From positions 496,001 to 560,000 of the forward strand of contig NZ_JAMXKF010000003.1 in the NCBI RefSeq assembly GCF_024220585.1: DNA of 64,000 nt. Reading direction: 5' to 3'. This DNA is from Dyadobacter diqingensis (GTDB lineage: Bacteria > Bacteroidota > Bacteroidia > Cytophagales > Spirosomataceae). Both the position numbers and the translations under genes were made by a program. Positions 51,534-59,582 of the stretch are shown in pieces; position 1 is the first letter of the stretch; each line of letters begins with the position of its first letter. A model generated the notes under the pieces. The model saw only the letters and a program-made list of their open reading frames with translations. It did no database searches and was not told the DNA's origin.

Positions 51534-52541
51534 ATGCATATACATGACGTTATCATCATCGGCGGCGGCCCTTGCGGACTGGCAATGGCCATTGAAGCGA
51601 CTAAAAATGGCCTTGATCATTTAATCCTTGAAAAGGGAAATATAACAGAATCCATACGGAGGTATCCGAGAAGAATGCGTTTTTTCTCAACGGCTGAAAA
51701 CATTGAAATCGGAGGCATCCCGTTTGCCATTTCGGAAGTAAAAGCAAACAGGAATGAAGCGCTTCAATATTACAGGAAAGTGGCCGGATATTATGATCTG
51801 AATTTTAAACTTTTTGTGGATGTAACACGCACGGAAAAGCAGGAGGATGGTACTTTCTTTGTATATGCCAGCGATGGGCAGGTCTTTCAATCCCGTAATG
51901 TGGTGCTGGCAACCGGGTATTTTGATGTGCCGCGTATGTTGAATGTGCCGGGTGAAGATCTGCCGCACGTTTCTCATTATTACGACGAACCATTTCAATA
52001 TTCCTACACCAATGTTGTTTTGGTAGGAGGTTCTAATTCTTCCGTTGAGGCAGCGCTGGAATTATACCGGCATGATGCTCATGTTACGATCGTACACAAG
52101 GAAGCTGATTTTAGAACAAAGGTGAAATACTGGCTTGTGCCGGACGTGAAAAACCGTGTGAAGGAAGGCAAAATCCATACAAGATTTAATAGTGTCACAA
52201 AAGCGATAGAGCCAGGACGAATCCAGATCGAAAACACGGAAACAGGTGAAACCGAATGGATACCTGCTGATTTTGTGTTTTTATTGGTGGGTTATTTACC
52301 GGATGAACATTTGCTTTTCCGCTGCGGCGTAGCACTTGATCCGGTAACGAAAGTACCGACCTTTGATCCTGATACCTTTGAAACCAATATTCCGGGACTG
52401 TATTTATGCGGTACCGTCATGGCTGGTGTTTTTACTGAAAAGATCTTCATCGAAAACGGCCGTGAACATGCCGCAGCCATAGCCGATCATCTGATGGGAA
52501 GAGAAGTCAGGAAGGTGAAGGAGTTGATTGACAGGATATAG
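51534..52541 (+). CDS. ypdA: YpdA-family FAD-dependent disulfide reductase
   Basis: 335 residues. The FAD motif IIIGGGPCGLAMAIEA is at the N-terminus and the NADPH motif VVLVGGSNSSVEAALEL in the middle. FTEKIFIENGREHA near the end is typical of YpdA, the putative bacillithiol disulfide reductase. The Cys in GPCG is the residue proposed for YpdA activity in place of a CxxC pair. It fits a thiol redox role in the cytosol. Whether this organism makes bacillithiol cannot be told here. It is transcribed alone from 51465 and converges on an XRE gene past an inverted repeat at 52554-52591. Confidence 0.87.
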   Translation: MHIHDVIIIGGGPCGLAMAIEATKNGLDHLILEKGNITESIRRYPRRMRFFSTAENIEIGGIPFAISEVKANRNEALQYYRKVAGYYDLNFKLFVDVTRTEKQEDGTFFVYASDGQVFQSRNVVLATGYFDVPRMLNVPGEDLPHVSHYYDEPFQYSYTNVVLVGGSNSSVEAALELYRHDAHVTIVHKEADFRTKVKYWLVPDVKNRVKEGKIHTRFNSVTKAIEPGRIQIENTETGETEWIPADFVFLLVGYLPDEHLLFRCGVALDPVTKVPTFDPDTFETNIPGLYLCGTVMAGVFTEKIFIENGREHAAAIADHLMGREVRKVKELIDRI

Positions 52542-52553
52542 ATTTCAATGATT

Positions 52554-52591
52554 ACGAATGCACTGGTGTCTACGCACATTAGTGCATTCGT
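52554..52591. terminator. Inverted repeat between convergent genes
   Basis: Perfect 11-bp arms (acgaatgcact at 52554-52564, agtgcattcgt at 52581-52591) with a 16-nt loop, between the ypdA stop and the XRE stop. There is no strong T-tract on either side, so it is only a possible terminator. Confidence 0.45.
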
Positions 52592-52607
52592 CATGTATCA
52601 ATCCCTT

Positions 52608-52988
52608 TCAGAATGCTTTTTGAGGAGAATTTTGGATTTGTTTGATCAGCTCCATCATTTTCTTTAATTCATCCTTGATGATTTCTTTTTCATCTCCTAA
52701 TAACACCGTGTATCGCCGAAGGTTATGCACCGTTTCTTTTAATTCTTCAATTTCCGTTTCACGAGCGGATGTCACATTTACGGTTTTTCCTGTCAGAAAG
52801 GACATAAATTCAACAGGACCAATGTCAAAAGCTTCTGCCAGTTTTATATAGTTTATTAGAGAAGGCGATGACTTGTCATGTTCCCAGGATAAGTAAGTGC
52901 TTAGCCCGACACCTGTTTTTTCTGCAACAGTACGTGTAGATAAATGCTTCTTATCCCGCAATTTTCTTAATAAAGTTCCTATTTCCAT
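52608..52988 (-). CDS. XRE family transcriptional regulator
   Basis: 126 residues from the ATG at 52988. An HTH_3 domain occupies residues 1-60: GTLLRKLRDKKHLSTRTVAE, GVGLSTYLSWEHDKSSPSLI. The C-terminal half (65-126) is a coiled coil (ETEIEELKETVHNLRRYTVL), likely for dimerisation. A single domain without an attached sensor suggests a small repressor. It stands at the edge of an AT-rich gene-poor stretch (53.0-53.7 kb), and might control the TlpA-like gene across it; this is only a guess from position. Confidence 0.85.
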   Translation of the reverse strand: MEIGTLLRKLRDKKHLSTRTVAEKTGVGLSTYLSWEHDKSSPSLINYIKLAEAFDIGPVEFMSFLTGKTVNVTSARETEIEELKETVHNLRRYTVLLGDEKEIIKDELKKMMELIKQIQNSPQKAF

Positions 52989-53738
52989 GGCTAATGTTGT
53001 GGTAGTACGTGTATAGACCAAATAATAATGCTTGTGTGAAAATTTCTGTGTTTTATCGGAATATTTAAAAGCTGATTACAATTTAAAACGGACCTGTTTT
53101 ATTTAAGTATTTGATTATTATGAATTGAGCTTTGTGAACAAATACTGCGTTTTATACAACAAATAGATTAATCGTTATCTATTCATTTCTTTCCCCATAC
53201 ATAGTAAGAGCGAAAAATATTCCATTTGCCCTCTTCTAATGGAAGAAAAATAATAATATTTTTTCGATGAATTATTCAAATACCTGACAGGTAGGTTGTT
53301 ATATAAGTTTATCGAGGCGTTATTTTGGAAACATCTTCGGCCATCCATTTGTATTTTCCATTTACACGGTCTACAAATCCCGTCCGTAGGCTCGGTCGTT
53401 TTAAACTTGTATCTGCGCTGGTGTGAGGATAGCACTTGTATTGAACGTCTTATGAAAACTCCTAATTTTTTAAAATTATTTATCCTGTGGTTACAAACAA
53501 AAACTGATCGGTTTTTCAGTGCAGATTGATCGGCTTTTCAATGGTACTTTGTTTGTGTGAAATATACTTTTACGAAGGTGGGTGTTTGGCTATGAAAAGG
53601 ACAATTTGGGGTGGGGCAAAAGCTTCATAGAAACCAATGCGCAATCGCGGGAACCTAACTACACTTTCAAACATCAGGAAGATGCAATAAACAATGGCCG
53701 TTGAACTATTAGTTAACAACAGTTATATAATTCGATAG
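52989..53738. other. AT-rich gene-poor stretch
   Basis: About 750 bp between the XRE gene and the TlpA-like gene. The only notable item is a 13-bp near-direct repeat, gatcggYttttca, at 53506-53518 and 53528-53540. Short frames on either strand (for example + strand 53296-53529 with an odd Cys- and Leu-rich product) have no supporting motif. Base composition is visibly lower in GC than the flanks. Confidence 0.5.
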
Positions 53739-55211
53739 ATGAATTTCTCCGTTAGTATGTTTTATTCCCTTCTTAGTTTGATGATATTCTCTTTTTCGAT
53801 GGAAGAAAAAAGGAGTAACATAACGATCACTTGTTATGAATGTGCGGGAATGGATATTTCCGTTTCTGGTACCCACTTCTTACGGAATCTACCTAAGGAA
53901 ATTTATCGCGCATCCTTTGCGTCGTCTGGCATAGCGCATATTCAGCTAACTAACTCTGATACACTACATGTATTTTTAAGGATAGGAGAAAAAGATAATC
54001 CTGGCATAGTGGCTACACCATTATACATAGAGCCGGGAATGAATCTGGATCTTGTTTACCATAACGGAGACCTGACATTTAAAGGAGATTTGGGGTTGGT
54101 GAATTCCTACTACTACAAACTATTGAAGGTCAGTTTAGAAAGCGGTGACTATATAGATCTCAATAGTCGAAAATACAGTCAATTTTCTGACAAAGAAAAG
54201 GAGTCTTACCTGGCCGGCATAAGATTATTCGGAGAAGAGCTAAATCAAATGATAAAGGAGGATCAATCGCTCTCCGATTATTATAAACAGTTATTAATCA
54301 GCCATAATTCTATTTCAGAAATAACCCAGCGCTTGCGTGTGGATTCTGATAAGTATTTGGTTAAAAGGAGATTGAAAGTAAATGATGTTACGCCGGATCC
54401 TATCTCGTCGGATGTTTTTAGTGAGGTTATTATAGACCCCAATTTACTACAATCGTCGTACTACGTTTTTTGGGTAAGACATAATCTAGGTCTAAAAATT
54501 GATGACATTTGGGAATACTACGATGAAAATAAAGATAAAATAAAAACAAGCAGGTATGAATACATTAAGTATGTGATTAAGAGAAATCCGAACTTAGTAA
54601 GGTTTCAGGAGCTGATTTTAGCTTTGAGTATAACGCATATATCGCATTGGGATGGGGTTAGATACGATGATTTACTGGAATTGACAGCGTCTTTTGAAGA
54701 TGACTACCCACACTCAAAGTACTTGCCAGAGTTACACGAGATCCTCGCTGATCATGACACGTTAAGAAACGGGATGCCGATGAAGGATTTTGCCATGCAT
54801 GATGTCAGTGGAAAGGAATTCAGGCTTTCCAGCCTGAAGGGGAATATTATATACATTGATGTATGGGCGACATGGTGCGGGCCTTGTAGGGAAGAGCTTA
54901 AATATTCTATAAAACTATCAAAAAAGTACGCTAATCGAACGGATTTGAAGTTTTTATACGTTTCTGTGGATAAAAATCGGGAATTATGGAGGAATTTTCT
55001 GACGAAAAATTTGTCTTTAAAGGGAACACACGGAATTCAATCTCCTGGAAACATGCCATTTGATTCAAGCAGCATTATGAGCTTGTACAAAATTGATGGA
55101 ATCCCGAGATATATCCTTATTGGTAAGGACGGAAATATAGTGGATTATGATGCAGCACGTCCTTCCAGATTGTTAACCAACAACTATTTGGATTCTCTTT
55201 TAACGAATTGA
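53739..55211 (+). CDS. TlpA-like thioredoxin-fold protein with large N-terminal domain
   Basis: 490 residues. A short N-terminal hydrophobic stretch (about 5-22) may be a signal, then a ~330-residue region with a strand-rich start and helices of unknown identity, then a thioredoxin-like TlpA domain at about 345-490. The redox motif WATWCGPCREEL has Cys380 and Cys383. This architecture is frequent in Bacteroidota, where secreted TlpA proteins act as thiol-disulfide reductants. Codon use looks clearly more AT-rich than the neighbours, which suggests recent acquisition or low expression. No partner gene is adjacent. Confidence 0.82.
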   Translation: MNFSVSMFYSLLSLMIFSFSMEEKRSNITITCYECAGMDISVSGTHFLRNLPKEIYRASFASSGIAHIQLTNSDTLHVFLRIGEKDNPGIVATPLYIEPGMNLDLVYHNGDLTFKGDLGLVNSYYYKLLKVSLESGDYIDLNSRKYSQFSDKEKESYLAGIRLFGEELNQMIKEDQSLSDYYKQLLISHNSISEITQRLRVDSDKYLVKRRLKVNDVTPDPISSDVFSEVIIDPNLLQSSYYVFWVRHNLGLKIDDIWEYYDENKDKIKTSRYEYIKYVIKRNPNLVRFQELILALSITHISHWDGVRYDDLLELTASFEDDYPHSKYLPELHEILADHDTLRNGMPMKDFAMHDVSGKEFRLSSLKGNIIYIDVWATWCGPCREELKYSIKLSKKYANRTDLKFLYVSVDKNRELWRNFLTKNLSLKGTHGIQSPGNMPFDSSSIMSLYKIDGIPRYILIGKDGNIVDYDAARPSRLLTNNYLDSLLTN

Positions 55212-55409
55212 TCTGGCTGAGATTATACCTAAATTCTCTTATTTTAAATCTTTCATACATACTCTCTAACTTCCTTGGCTGGTCTTTGGATATATCCCAT
55301 ATCGTTAGCTCTTCCAAAGACAAACCATAGCCAGGCTTGTTCTTTAGAAGAGTTAGTAAAAGCGTTGATATATTATTTTCACAGGTTTGGCTGATGGATA
55401 CCAGAAAGA

Positions 55410-56564
55410 TTATTCCTCCCGCACAAAAACCAATTTCCGTTTTTTCTTCTTCATCGATACCTTCTCAATTTTTGCAATGAGGCCTTTACCGCCTACGGCA
55501 TAGCCAACATTTCCTGCAAAACTTACGGCATGAAAAGGCTCATTCCCGATGGTCTGCCATGATTTGCCTTGCTGGGTTGAGGAGCTGCTTCCGGATGGTC
55601 CCACCGCCACCAGCGCGAAATCGTCCTTACGAAGCTGCGAATCTCCGTTCCAGGTTGAGTAACGTTTGTGATATAATGCAACTGATTCTTTCAATCCCAG
55701 GGGTTTCGTGCTTGCACCAAATTTCCAGGTTACACCTCCATCTTCTGTCAGCAATACGTTTTTGGTTGAGTCGCTGGTGTTTTTGTAATCTCCGCCTACG
55801 GCAATACCATTCTTTTTCGACCAGAAATGAAGGCCAAAAATACCGCTTGTCGGGCCGGCAGGCATAGGCGTTTCCGAAACTTGCCAGTGCTGCCCCAAAT
55901 CGTCGGACCGGAAAACGCGCGCCATTTTTCCTCCGCCGGTACCAATGAACGCTTTGTCTTTTCCAACGGCTAAAATGGAAGTTCCGCTTGCGGCAAAACA
56001 AGCTTCTCCCGGTTGTGCTTCCGGCCGGTTTTCCATAGGCAATTCTTTCCAGCTTTTTCCTCCATCCTCGGTCGTGAGGATAAACAATCTGCCATTTATT
56101 GGGTCGCCAAGGCATATTCCCTGACTTTTATTCCAGAAATCGATACCATCCAGAAATACCCCGTTTTGTGTAGTTTGGTACACAAGATTCCAGCTTTCTC
56201 CGCCATTGTCGGTACGATAAATTTTCCCTTTTCCAAGTTCAGCCGGTCCCGCGCTCATCGCGATAGCTGTCTCTTTTCCGAAAGCATGAATATCCCGGAA
56301 ATCAAGAGAATCGGCTCCGGGAATTTTAAATGTAGACCAGCTTTTTCCGCCATTTGTTGTCCGTAAAACAGTGCCATTGGAGCCTCCGATCCAGCATATG
56401 GTAGGTGTAACCGTATGTACGCCACGCATATTTATTTTTGTTTGCACATCCAGAATGTCCCACTGAGCAGACGCGGAAGTTGCTGATAAAAGCGAAACTG
56501 TAATAAAATACAGAAGAAATGTACGGATTTGAATAAAAAGGGCGTTAATTAGTTTCTTTGGCAC
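55410..56564 (-). CDS. YCF48/BNR-repeat secreted protein
   Basis: 384 residues from a GTG at 56564; no ATG start is available. A signal peptide (LLYFITVSLLSATSASAQ) is followed by repeated beta-propeller blades with the Asp-box-like pattern, such as TNGGKSWSTFKIP, DNGGESWNLVYQ, EDGGKSWKELPM and EDGGVTWKFGAS. The fold resembles photosystem II assembly factor YCF48 and sialidase-type BNR proteins. It is probably secreted or periplasmic, with an unknown binding role; no catalytic set of a sialidase was noticed. It ends with a basic tail KKKKRKL. Confidence 0.82.
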   Translation of the reverse strand: MPKKLINALFIQIRTFLLYFITVSLLSATSASAQWDILDVQTKINMRGVHTVTPTICWIGGSNGTVLRTTNGGKSWSTFKIPGADSLDFRDIHAFGKETAIAMSAGPAELGKGKIYRTDNGGESWNLVYQTTQNGVFLDGIDFWNKSQGICLGDPINGRLFILTTEDGGKSWKELPMENRPEAQPGEACFAASGTSILAVGKDKAFIGTGGGKMARVFRSDDLGQHWQVSETPMPAGPTSGIFGLHFWSKKNGIAVGGDYKNTSDSTKNVLLTEDGGVTWKFGASTKPLGLKESVALYHKRYSTWNGDSQLRKDDFALVAVGPSGSSSSTQQGKSWQTIGNEPFHAVSFAGNVGYAVGGKGLIAKIEKVSMKKKKRKLVFVREE

Positions 56565-56574
56565 GGTATTTTGC

Positions 56575-56582
56575 TAAATTTG
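56575..56582 (+). promoter_or_regulatory. Putative -7 box of the YtxH gene
   Basis: TAAATTTG is an exact TAnnTTTG match 42 bp upstream of the ATG at 56624. Confidence 0.45.
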
Positions 56583-56623
56583 GTTAACTATCTATTTTAC
56601 ATCACACAAAATAAGAATTTGGT

Positions 56624-56956
56624 ATGAACAAGAATCAAAAATTTCTGATCGGAACGGTAGGTGCTTTGCTTACAGGCGTTGCCATTGGTTTATTAGTTGC
56701 TCCGAAAAAAGGGAAAGATACACGTAAGCTGATTAAAAGTAAAGCAAATGATATTGGTAGTACCGTTAAAACCAAAGCAAGTGATTTAGGTGGTACAGCC
56801 AAAGATACGTATGAAAAAAGTCTTGAAGAGTTAACTGTACTTGCTGACAGACTTAAAGAAGGCTTTTTGAAAAATGTTAATTCTGTAAAAGGCAAAGCCG
56901 AGTCAGTGGCTGATAACGTCAACGAAAAAGTAAGGAGTGTAGTTAACAATGGTTAA
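56624..56956 (+). CDS. YtxH domain protein
   Basis: 110 residues. A membrane helix at about 8-25 (GTVGALLTGVAIGLLVAP) followed by KKGKDTRKLI is the YtxH/GvpP-like hallmark. The remainder is a long amphipathic helix with Lys/Ser/Val repeats (VKTKASDLGGTAKDTYEKS, VKGKAESVADNVNEKVR). Such proteins are small, membrane-attached and linked to general stress in Bacillus, with unknown mechanism. It has its own promoter box and a strong terminator. Confidence 0.9.
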   Translation: MNKNQKFLIGTVGALLTGVAIGLLVAPKKGKDTRKLIKSKANDIGSTVKTKASDLGGTAKDTYEKSLEELTVLADRLKEGFLKNVNSVKGKAESVADNVNEKVRSVVNNG

Positions 56957-56974
56957 TTACTGCCAAAATATATG

Positions 56975-57000
56975 AAGCCGGTTCCGTAAGGAGCCGGCTT
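56975..57000. terminator. Terminator between YtxH and DUF4136 genes
   Basis: Arms 56975-56985 and 56990-57000 form an 11-bp stem with one G-T pair and a 4-nt loop, followed by tttttttct on the + strand. It lies between two convergent genes. Confidence 0.85.
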
Positions 57001-57016
57001 TTTTTCTGTCTGATTA

Positions 57017-57559
57017 TTAATTGCCGATGGAGCTGAAGATCTGGTTTATGAGTTCATTTACCTCTTTGCTGAAATCCTTCTCTTTTCCCGGCAACACGCC
57101 TTCGCCACCACCTTTCCAGACCAGCTTGTTTGTAGAAGGATCTACCAAATCAATCAGCAATGTCCCGGTCTTATACCTTCCGACCTCAACCTCTTTGCTT
57201 TTCCAGGAATAACGTCTTTGTCCCATGTATAACGGGCGGCCGTCGTTTTGAAAATTTGTTTGCCGTGTCTGGATTTCTTCTTTGACTGAGATCGCGATAT
57301 TGATTTTCAAAGCGGGGTCTTGCGCCTCGTTTAGCCCTTTTTCTTCCAGATTTCTGGAAATGGCGTCTTTTATAATTGTTATGTTTTTGCCAAAAGTCGC
57401 AGAAACGGTATCCCCTTTTGCCTCGATATCATAAAAACCAAAGGTAGGGTAGTCGGCCAATCGGAAGTTATTTTCTTTTTCTGGTTTAAGGATTTTATAA
57501 CTTGAAGAACAGCCTGTAAGCGTGATTAAAATTAGGATGAAGAGAATTGAAGTTTTCAT
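57017..57559 (-). CDS. DUF4136 lipoprotein
   Basis: 180 residues with a lipobox LTGC (Cys17). The pattern DYPTFGFYD, IKDAISRNLEEKGLN and TGTLLIDLVDPSTNKLVWKG matches DUF4136, a lipoprotein family of unknown function in the envelope. The end KDFSKEVNELINQIFSSIG is typical. It is transcribed alone toward YtxH. The role is unknown; members often sit near transport or stress genes. Confidence 0.85.
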   Translation of the reverse strand: MKTSILFILILITLTGCSSSYKILKPEKENNFRLADYPTFGFYDIEAKGDTVSATFGKNITIIKDAISRNLEEKGLNEAQDPALKINIAISVKEEIQTRQTNFQNDGRPLYMGQRRYSWKSKEVEVGRYKTGTLLIDLVDPSTNKLVWKGGGEGVLPGKEKDFSKEVNELINQIFSSIGN

Positions 57560-57644
57560 TGTTGAGAGGTATTAATAGTAAATACGTTCCCAAAAGTTAA
57601 TAATTAAACTGTGCTTAATCAAATTTAAAGATGTCGGGTGGTAA

Positions 57645-58589
57645 CTATCTCAGTACCAATAGGGCAAGAAGTGATAAGCCAGAAATGAAAAACCATAACG
57701 AAACACCCTGAATAAAGGGTTTAACCCCCACAGATCTAATGCTGTCGATATTCAATCCTGCGCCGATCAGGAACATGGTGAGGACTAATAATTTCTTTGA
57801 TGCAAAAATAATATGGGTGTATACTGAATGATAATCAGTGAAATAACTGCTGACCACCATAGCGACAATGAATAAGCCGATAAAATAGGGGAACTGTATT
57901 TTCGCGCCGTTGCGGTTCAGCAGCATGGTAATTAACGACAAGGGAATGATCCACAAGGCTCTTTCCAGTTTGATGGTGGTTGCTGTTTGTAATGCTTCCT
58001 CTCCATATTTGGCTGCTGCTCCGACGACAGAGCTGGTATCGTGAATTGCGATGGCGCTCCATATCCCGAATTCATGCTGTGTCATTTCAAAAAGATTTCC
58101 CAGAATTGGAAAAATAAATAATGCGAGCGAGTTTAGGACAAACACAACGCCCAGCGCCGTACTGATCTGTTTTTCATTGGCTTTGACCAGTGGAGAAAGT
58201 GCCGCAATCGCACTGCCACCACAAATAGCTGTCCCGGATGTGATTAAAAAAGAGCTTTTTATTTCAACACCTAATCTTTTTCCTAACCACAATCCGCCCA
58301 GTAAAGTGATCACGATTGACGCCAATGTAAATACAAAACCTTCTTTTCCCGCCTCGAGCGCATGTGATAAATTCATCCCGAATCCCAGCCCTACAACCGA
58401 AGTTTTTAATAACCACTGGGCTATTTTATGGTTTTTCTGCGCAAAAGGATGCCCAAAAGCCTGCGTAGCGATAAACCCCAGCAACAGTGCCACCGGAGCG
58501 TCTGCAAAAGGAAGTAGACAGGCAACAAACAACAAGCCGAAAGAGATCTGGCGGAATTTGAGAGATAGAGGACGATGTAACGTTTCCAT
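57645..58589 (-). CDS. yeiH: YeiH family putative sulfate exporter
   Basis: 314 residues with about ten hydrophobic segments. Family features: AQWLLKTSVVGLGFGMNLSHAL, GTAICGGSAIAALSPLVKANEK (a glycine/serine pore-like motif) and WSAIAIHDTSSVVGAAAKYG. The UPF0324/YeiH proteins are inner-membrane transporters assigned to sulfate or other anion export mainly by homology. A LysR regulator lies directly upstream, as YeiE does near yeiH in E. coli. A TAnnTTTG box at 58614-58621 and an LTTR-like dyad at 58665-58679 give a plausible regulated promoter. Confidence 0.88.
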   Translation of the reverse strand: METLHRPLSLKFRQISFGLLFVACLLPFADAPVALLLGFIATQAFGHPFAQKNHKIAQWLLKTSVVGLGFGMNLSHALEAGKEGFVFTLASIVITLLGGLWLGKRLGVEIKSSFLITSGTAICGGSAIAALSPLVKANEKQISTALGVVFVLNSLALFIFPILGNLFEMTQHEFGIWSAIAIHDTSSVVGAAAKYGEEALQTATTIKLERALWIIPLSLITMLLNRNGAKIQFPYFIGLFIVAMVVSSYFTDYHSVYTHIIFASKKLLVLTMFLIGAGLNIDSIRSVGVKPFIQGVSLWFFISGLSLLALLVLR

Positions 58590-58613
58590 TAGTTCCTGTG
58601 CTTAATTGATAAG

Positions 58614-58679
58614 CAAAAGTAACCAGCGGAAATGATGTTAATAAATCAAAAAAGGTGTGGTTTAATAACCAATAGTTAT
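58614..58679 (-). promoter_or_regulatory. yeiH promoter with LysR-type binding site
   Basis: The minus strand has TACTTTTG at 58621-58614. A perfect dyad ATAAC-N5-GTTAT (58665-58679) contains the T-N11-A pattern of LysR-type sites and is centred about 65 bp upstream of the expected start of transcription, the classical LTTR position. It overlaps the stop codon of the LysR gene. Confidence 0.5.
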
Positions 58680-59563
58680 CGTTTTAAGGATGCAAACCGG
58701 ATGAAAAGCTTCGATAAAGGTGATGGCTGGCCCTGTCTGTGCACAAATGAAAATGTGCGGGTGATATCCATTCCATCCACATCGATGATGCATAACCGGT
58801 CGTCAGTCAGGTCCTGCTGTACGCTGTAAACAGATAAGAAAGCAAAGGTGTCTGAGCAAAACAGATAATTTTTAATGCTTTCGGTGCTGCCAAGCTGTAT
58901 GTGGATATTCAGCTGCTTTGAGCTTACACCTGTTGTCTGCAAGTATTCTTCAATAATGTCAGAAGTTCCGGAACCGCTTTCACGTGTCAGCAAGGGTAGT
59001 TTTAATAATTCCTTTGCTGTAATCGTCCGTTTTTTTAAAAGCCGGTTTTTAGGGCTACACACCAGCACAATTTCGTCTTTTACGAAGGGTGAATATTTTA
59101 AATCAGTATTATGGGTTGTGCCTTCCACCAAACCAAGTTCGATTTTTTTATCCACAAGCATTTGTTCAATAACCAGCGAATTGGCCATCGTCAGCTCGAT
59201 TTTTATTTCCGGGAATCGTTGCTGGAAGTGAGCGAGATAGGAGGGAATCACATATTGCGCAATGGTGGTGCTGGCTCCAATATGTAATTCTCCATCTGTT
59301 TTATTTTGTAACAAATTAAGATCAAAATCGAGCTTTTGGTATTGCTCAAAAATCAAATGAGCATGTTGCAAAAGTACCTCTCCTGATCTTGTAAGCACAA
59401 TCCGTTTTTTTGCCCTGTCAAAAAGCGTCGTATTGTACTGCTGTTCCAGTTCTTTGATATGCTTGGTTACTGCTGGCTGGCTTATACTTAATTGTTCCGC
59501 CGCTCGGTTGAAATTGAGGGTCTGGGCTACGGTATAAAAAACTTTCAGTCGGAAATCAAGCAT
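58676..59563 (-). CDS. LysR family regulator
   Basis: 295 residues. The N-terminal winged helix has FYTVAQTLNFNRAAEQLSIS, then QPAVTKHIKELEQQYNTTLF, and the effector domain (90-295) follows with GELHIGASTTIAQYVIPSYL. The closest known pattern is the CysB/CbbR/YeiE type. It probably controls the downstream yeiH through the dyad at 58665-58679. It starts 19 bp after the dnaG stop, so transcription may come partly from dnaG. Confidence 0.92.
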   Translation of the reverse strand: MLDFRLKVFYTVAQTLNFNRAAEQLSISQPAVTKHIKELEQQYNTTLFDRAKKRIVLTRSGEVLLQHAHLIFEQYQKLDFDLNLLQNKTDGELHIGASTTIAQYVIPSYLAHFQQRFPEIKIELTMANSLVIEQMLVDKKIELGLVEGTTHNTDLKYSPFVKDEIVLVCSPKNRLLKKRTITAKELLKLPLLTRESGSGTSDIIEEYLQTTGVSSKQLNIHIQLGSTESIKNYLFCSDTFAFLSVYSVQQDLTDDRLCIIDVDGMDITRTFSFVHRQGQPSPLSKLFIRFASLKR

Positions 59564-59582
59564 ATGTCAAAATCAAAATTAC

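Noticed and set aside
53296-53529. A + strand frame of 77 codons in the AT-rich stretch
   Set aside because: The product is Leu/Cys-rich without motif, the start has no support, and the opposite strand gives an equally poor frame (53175-53435, GTG start).
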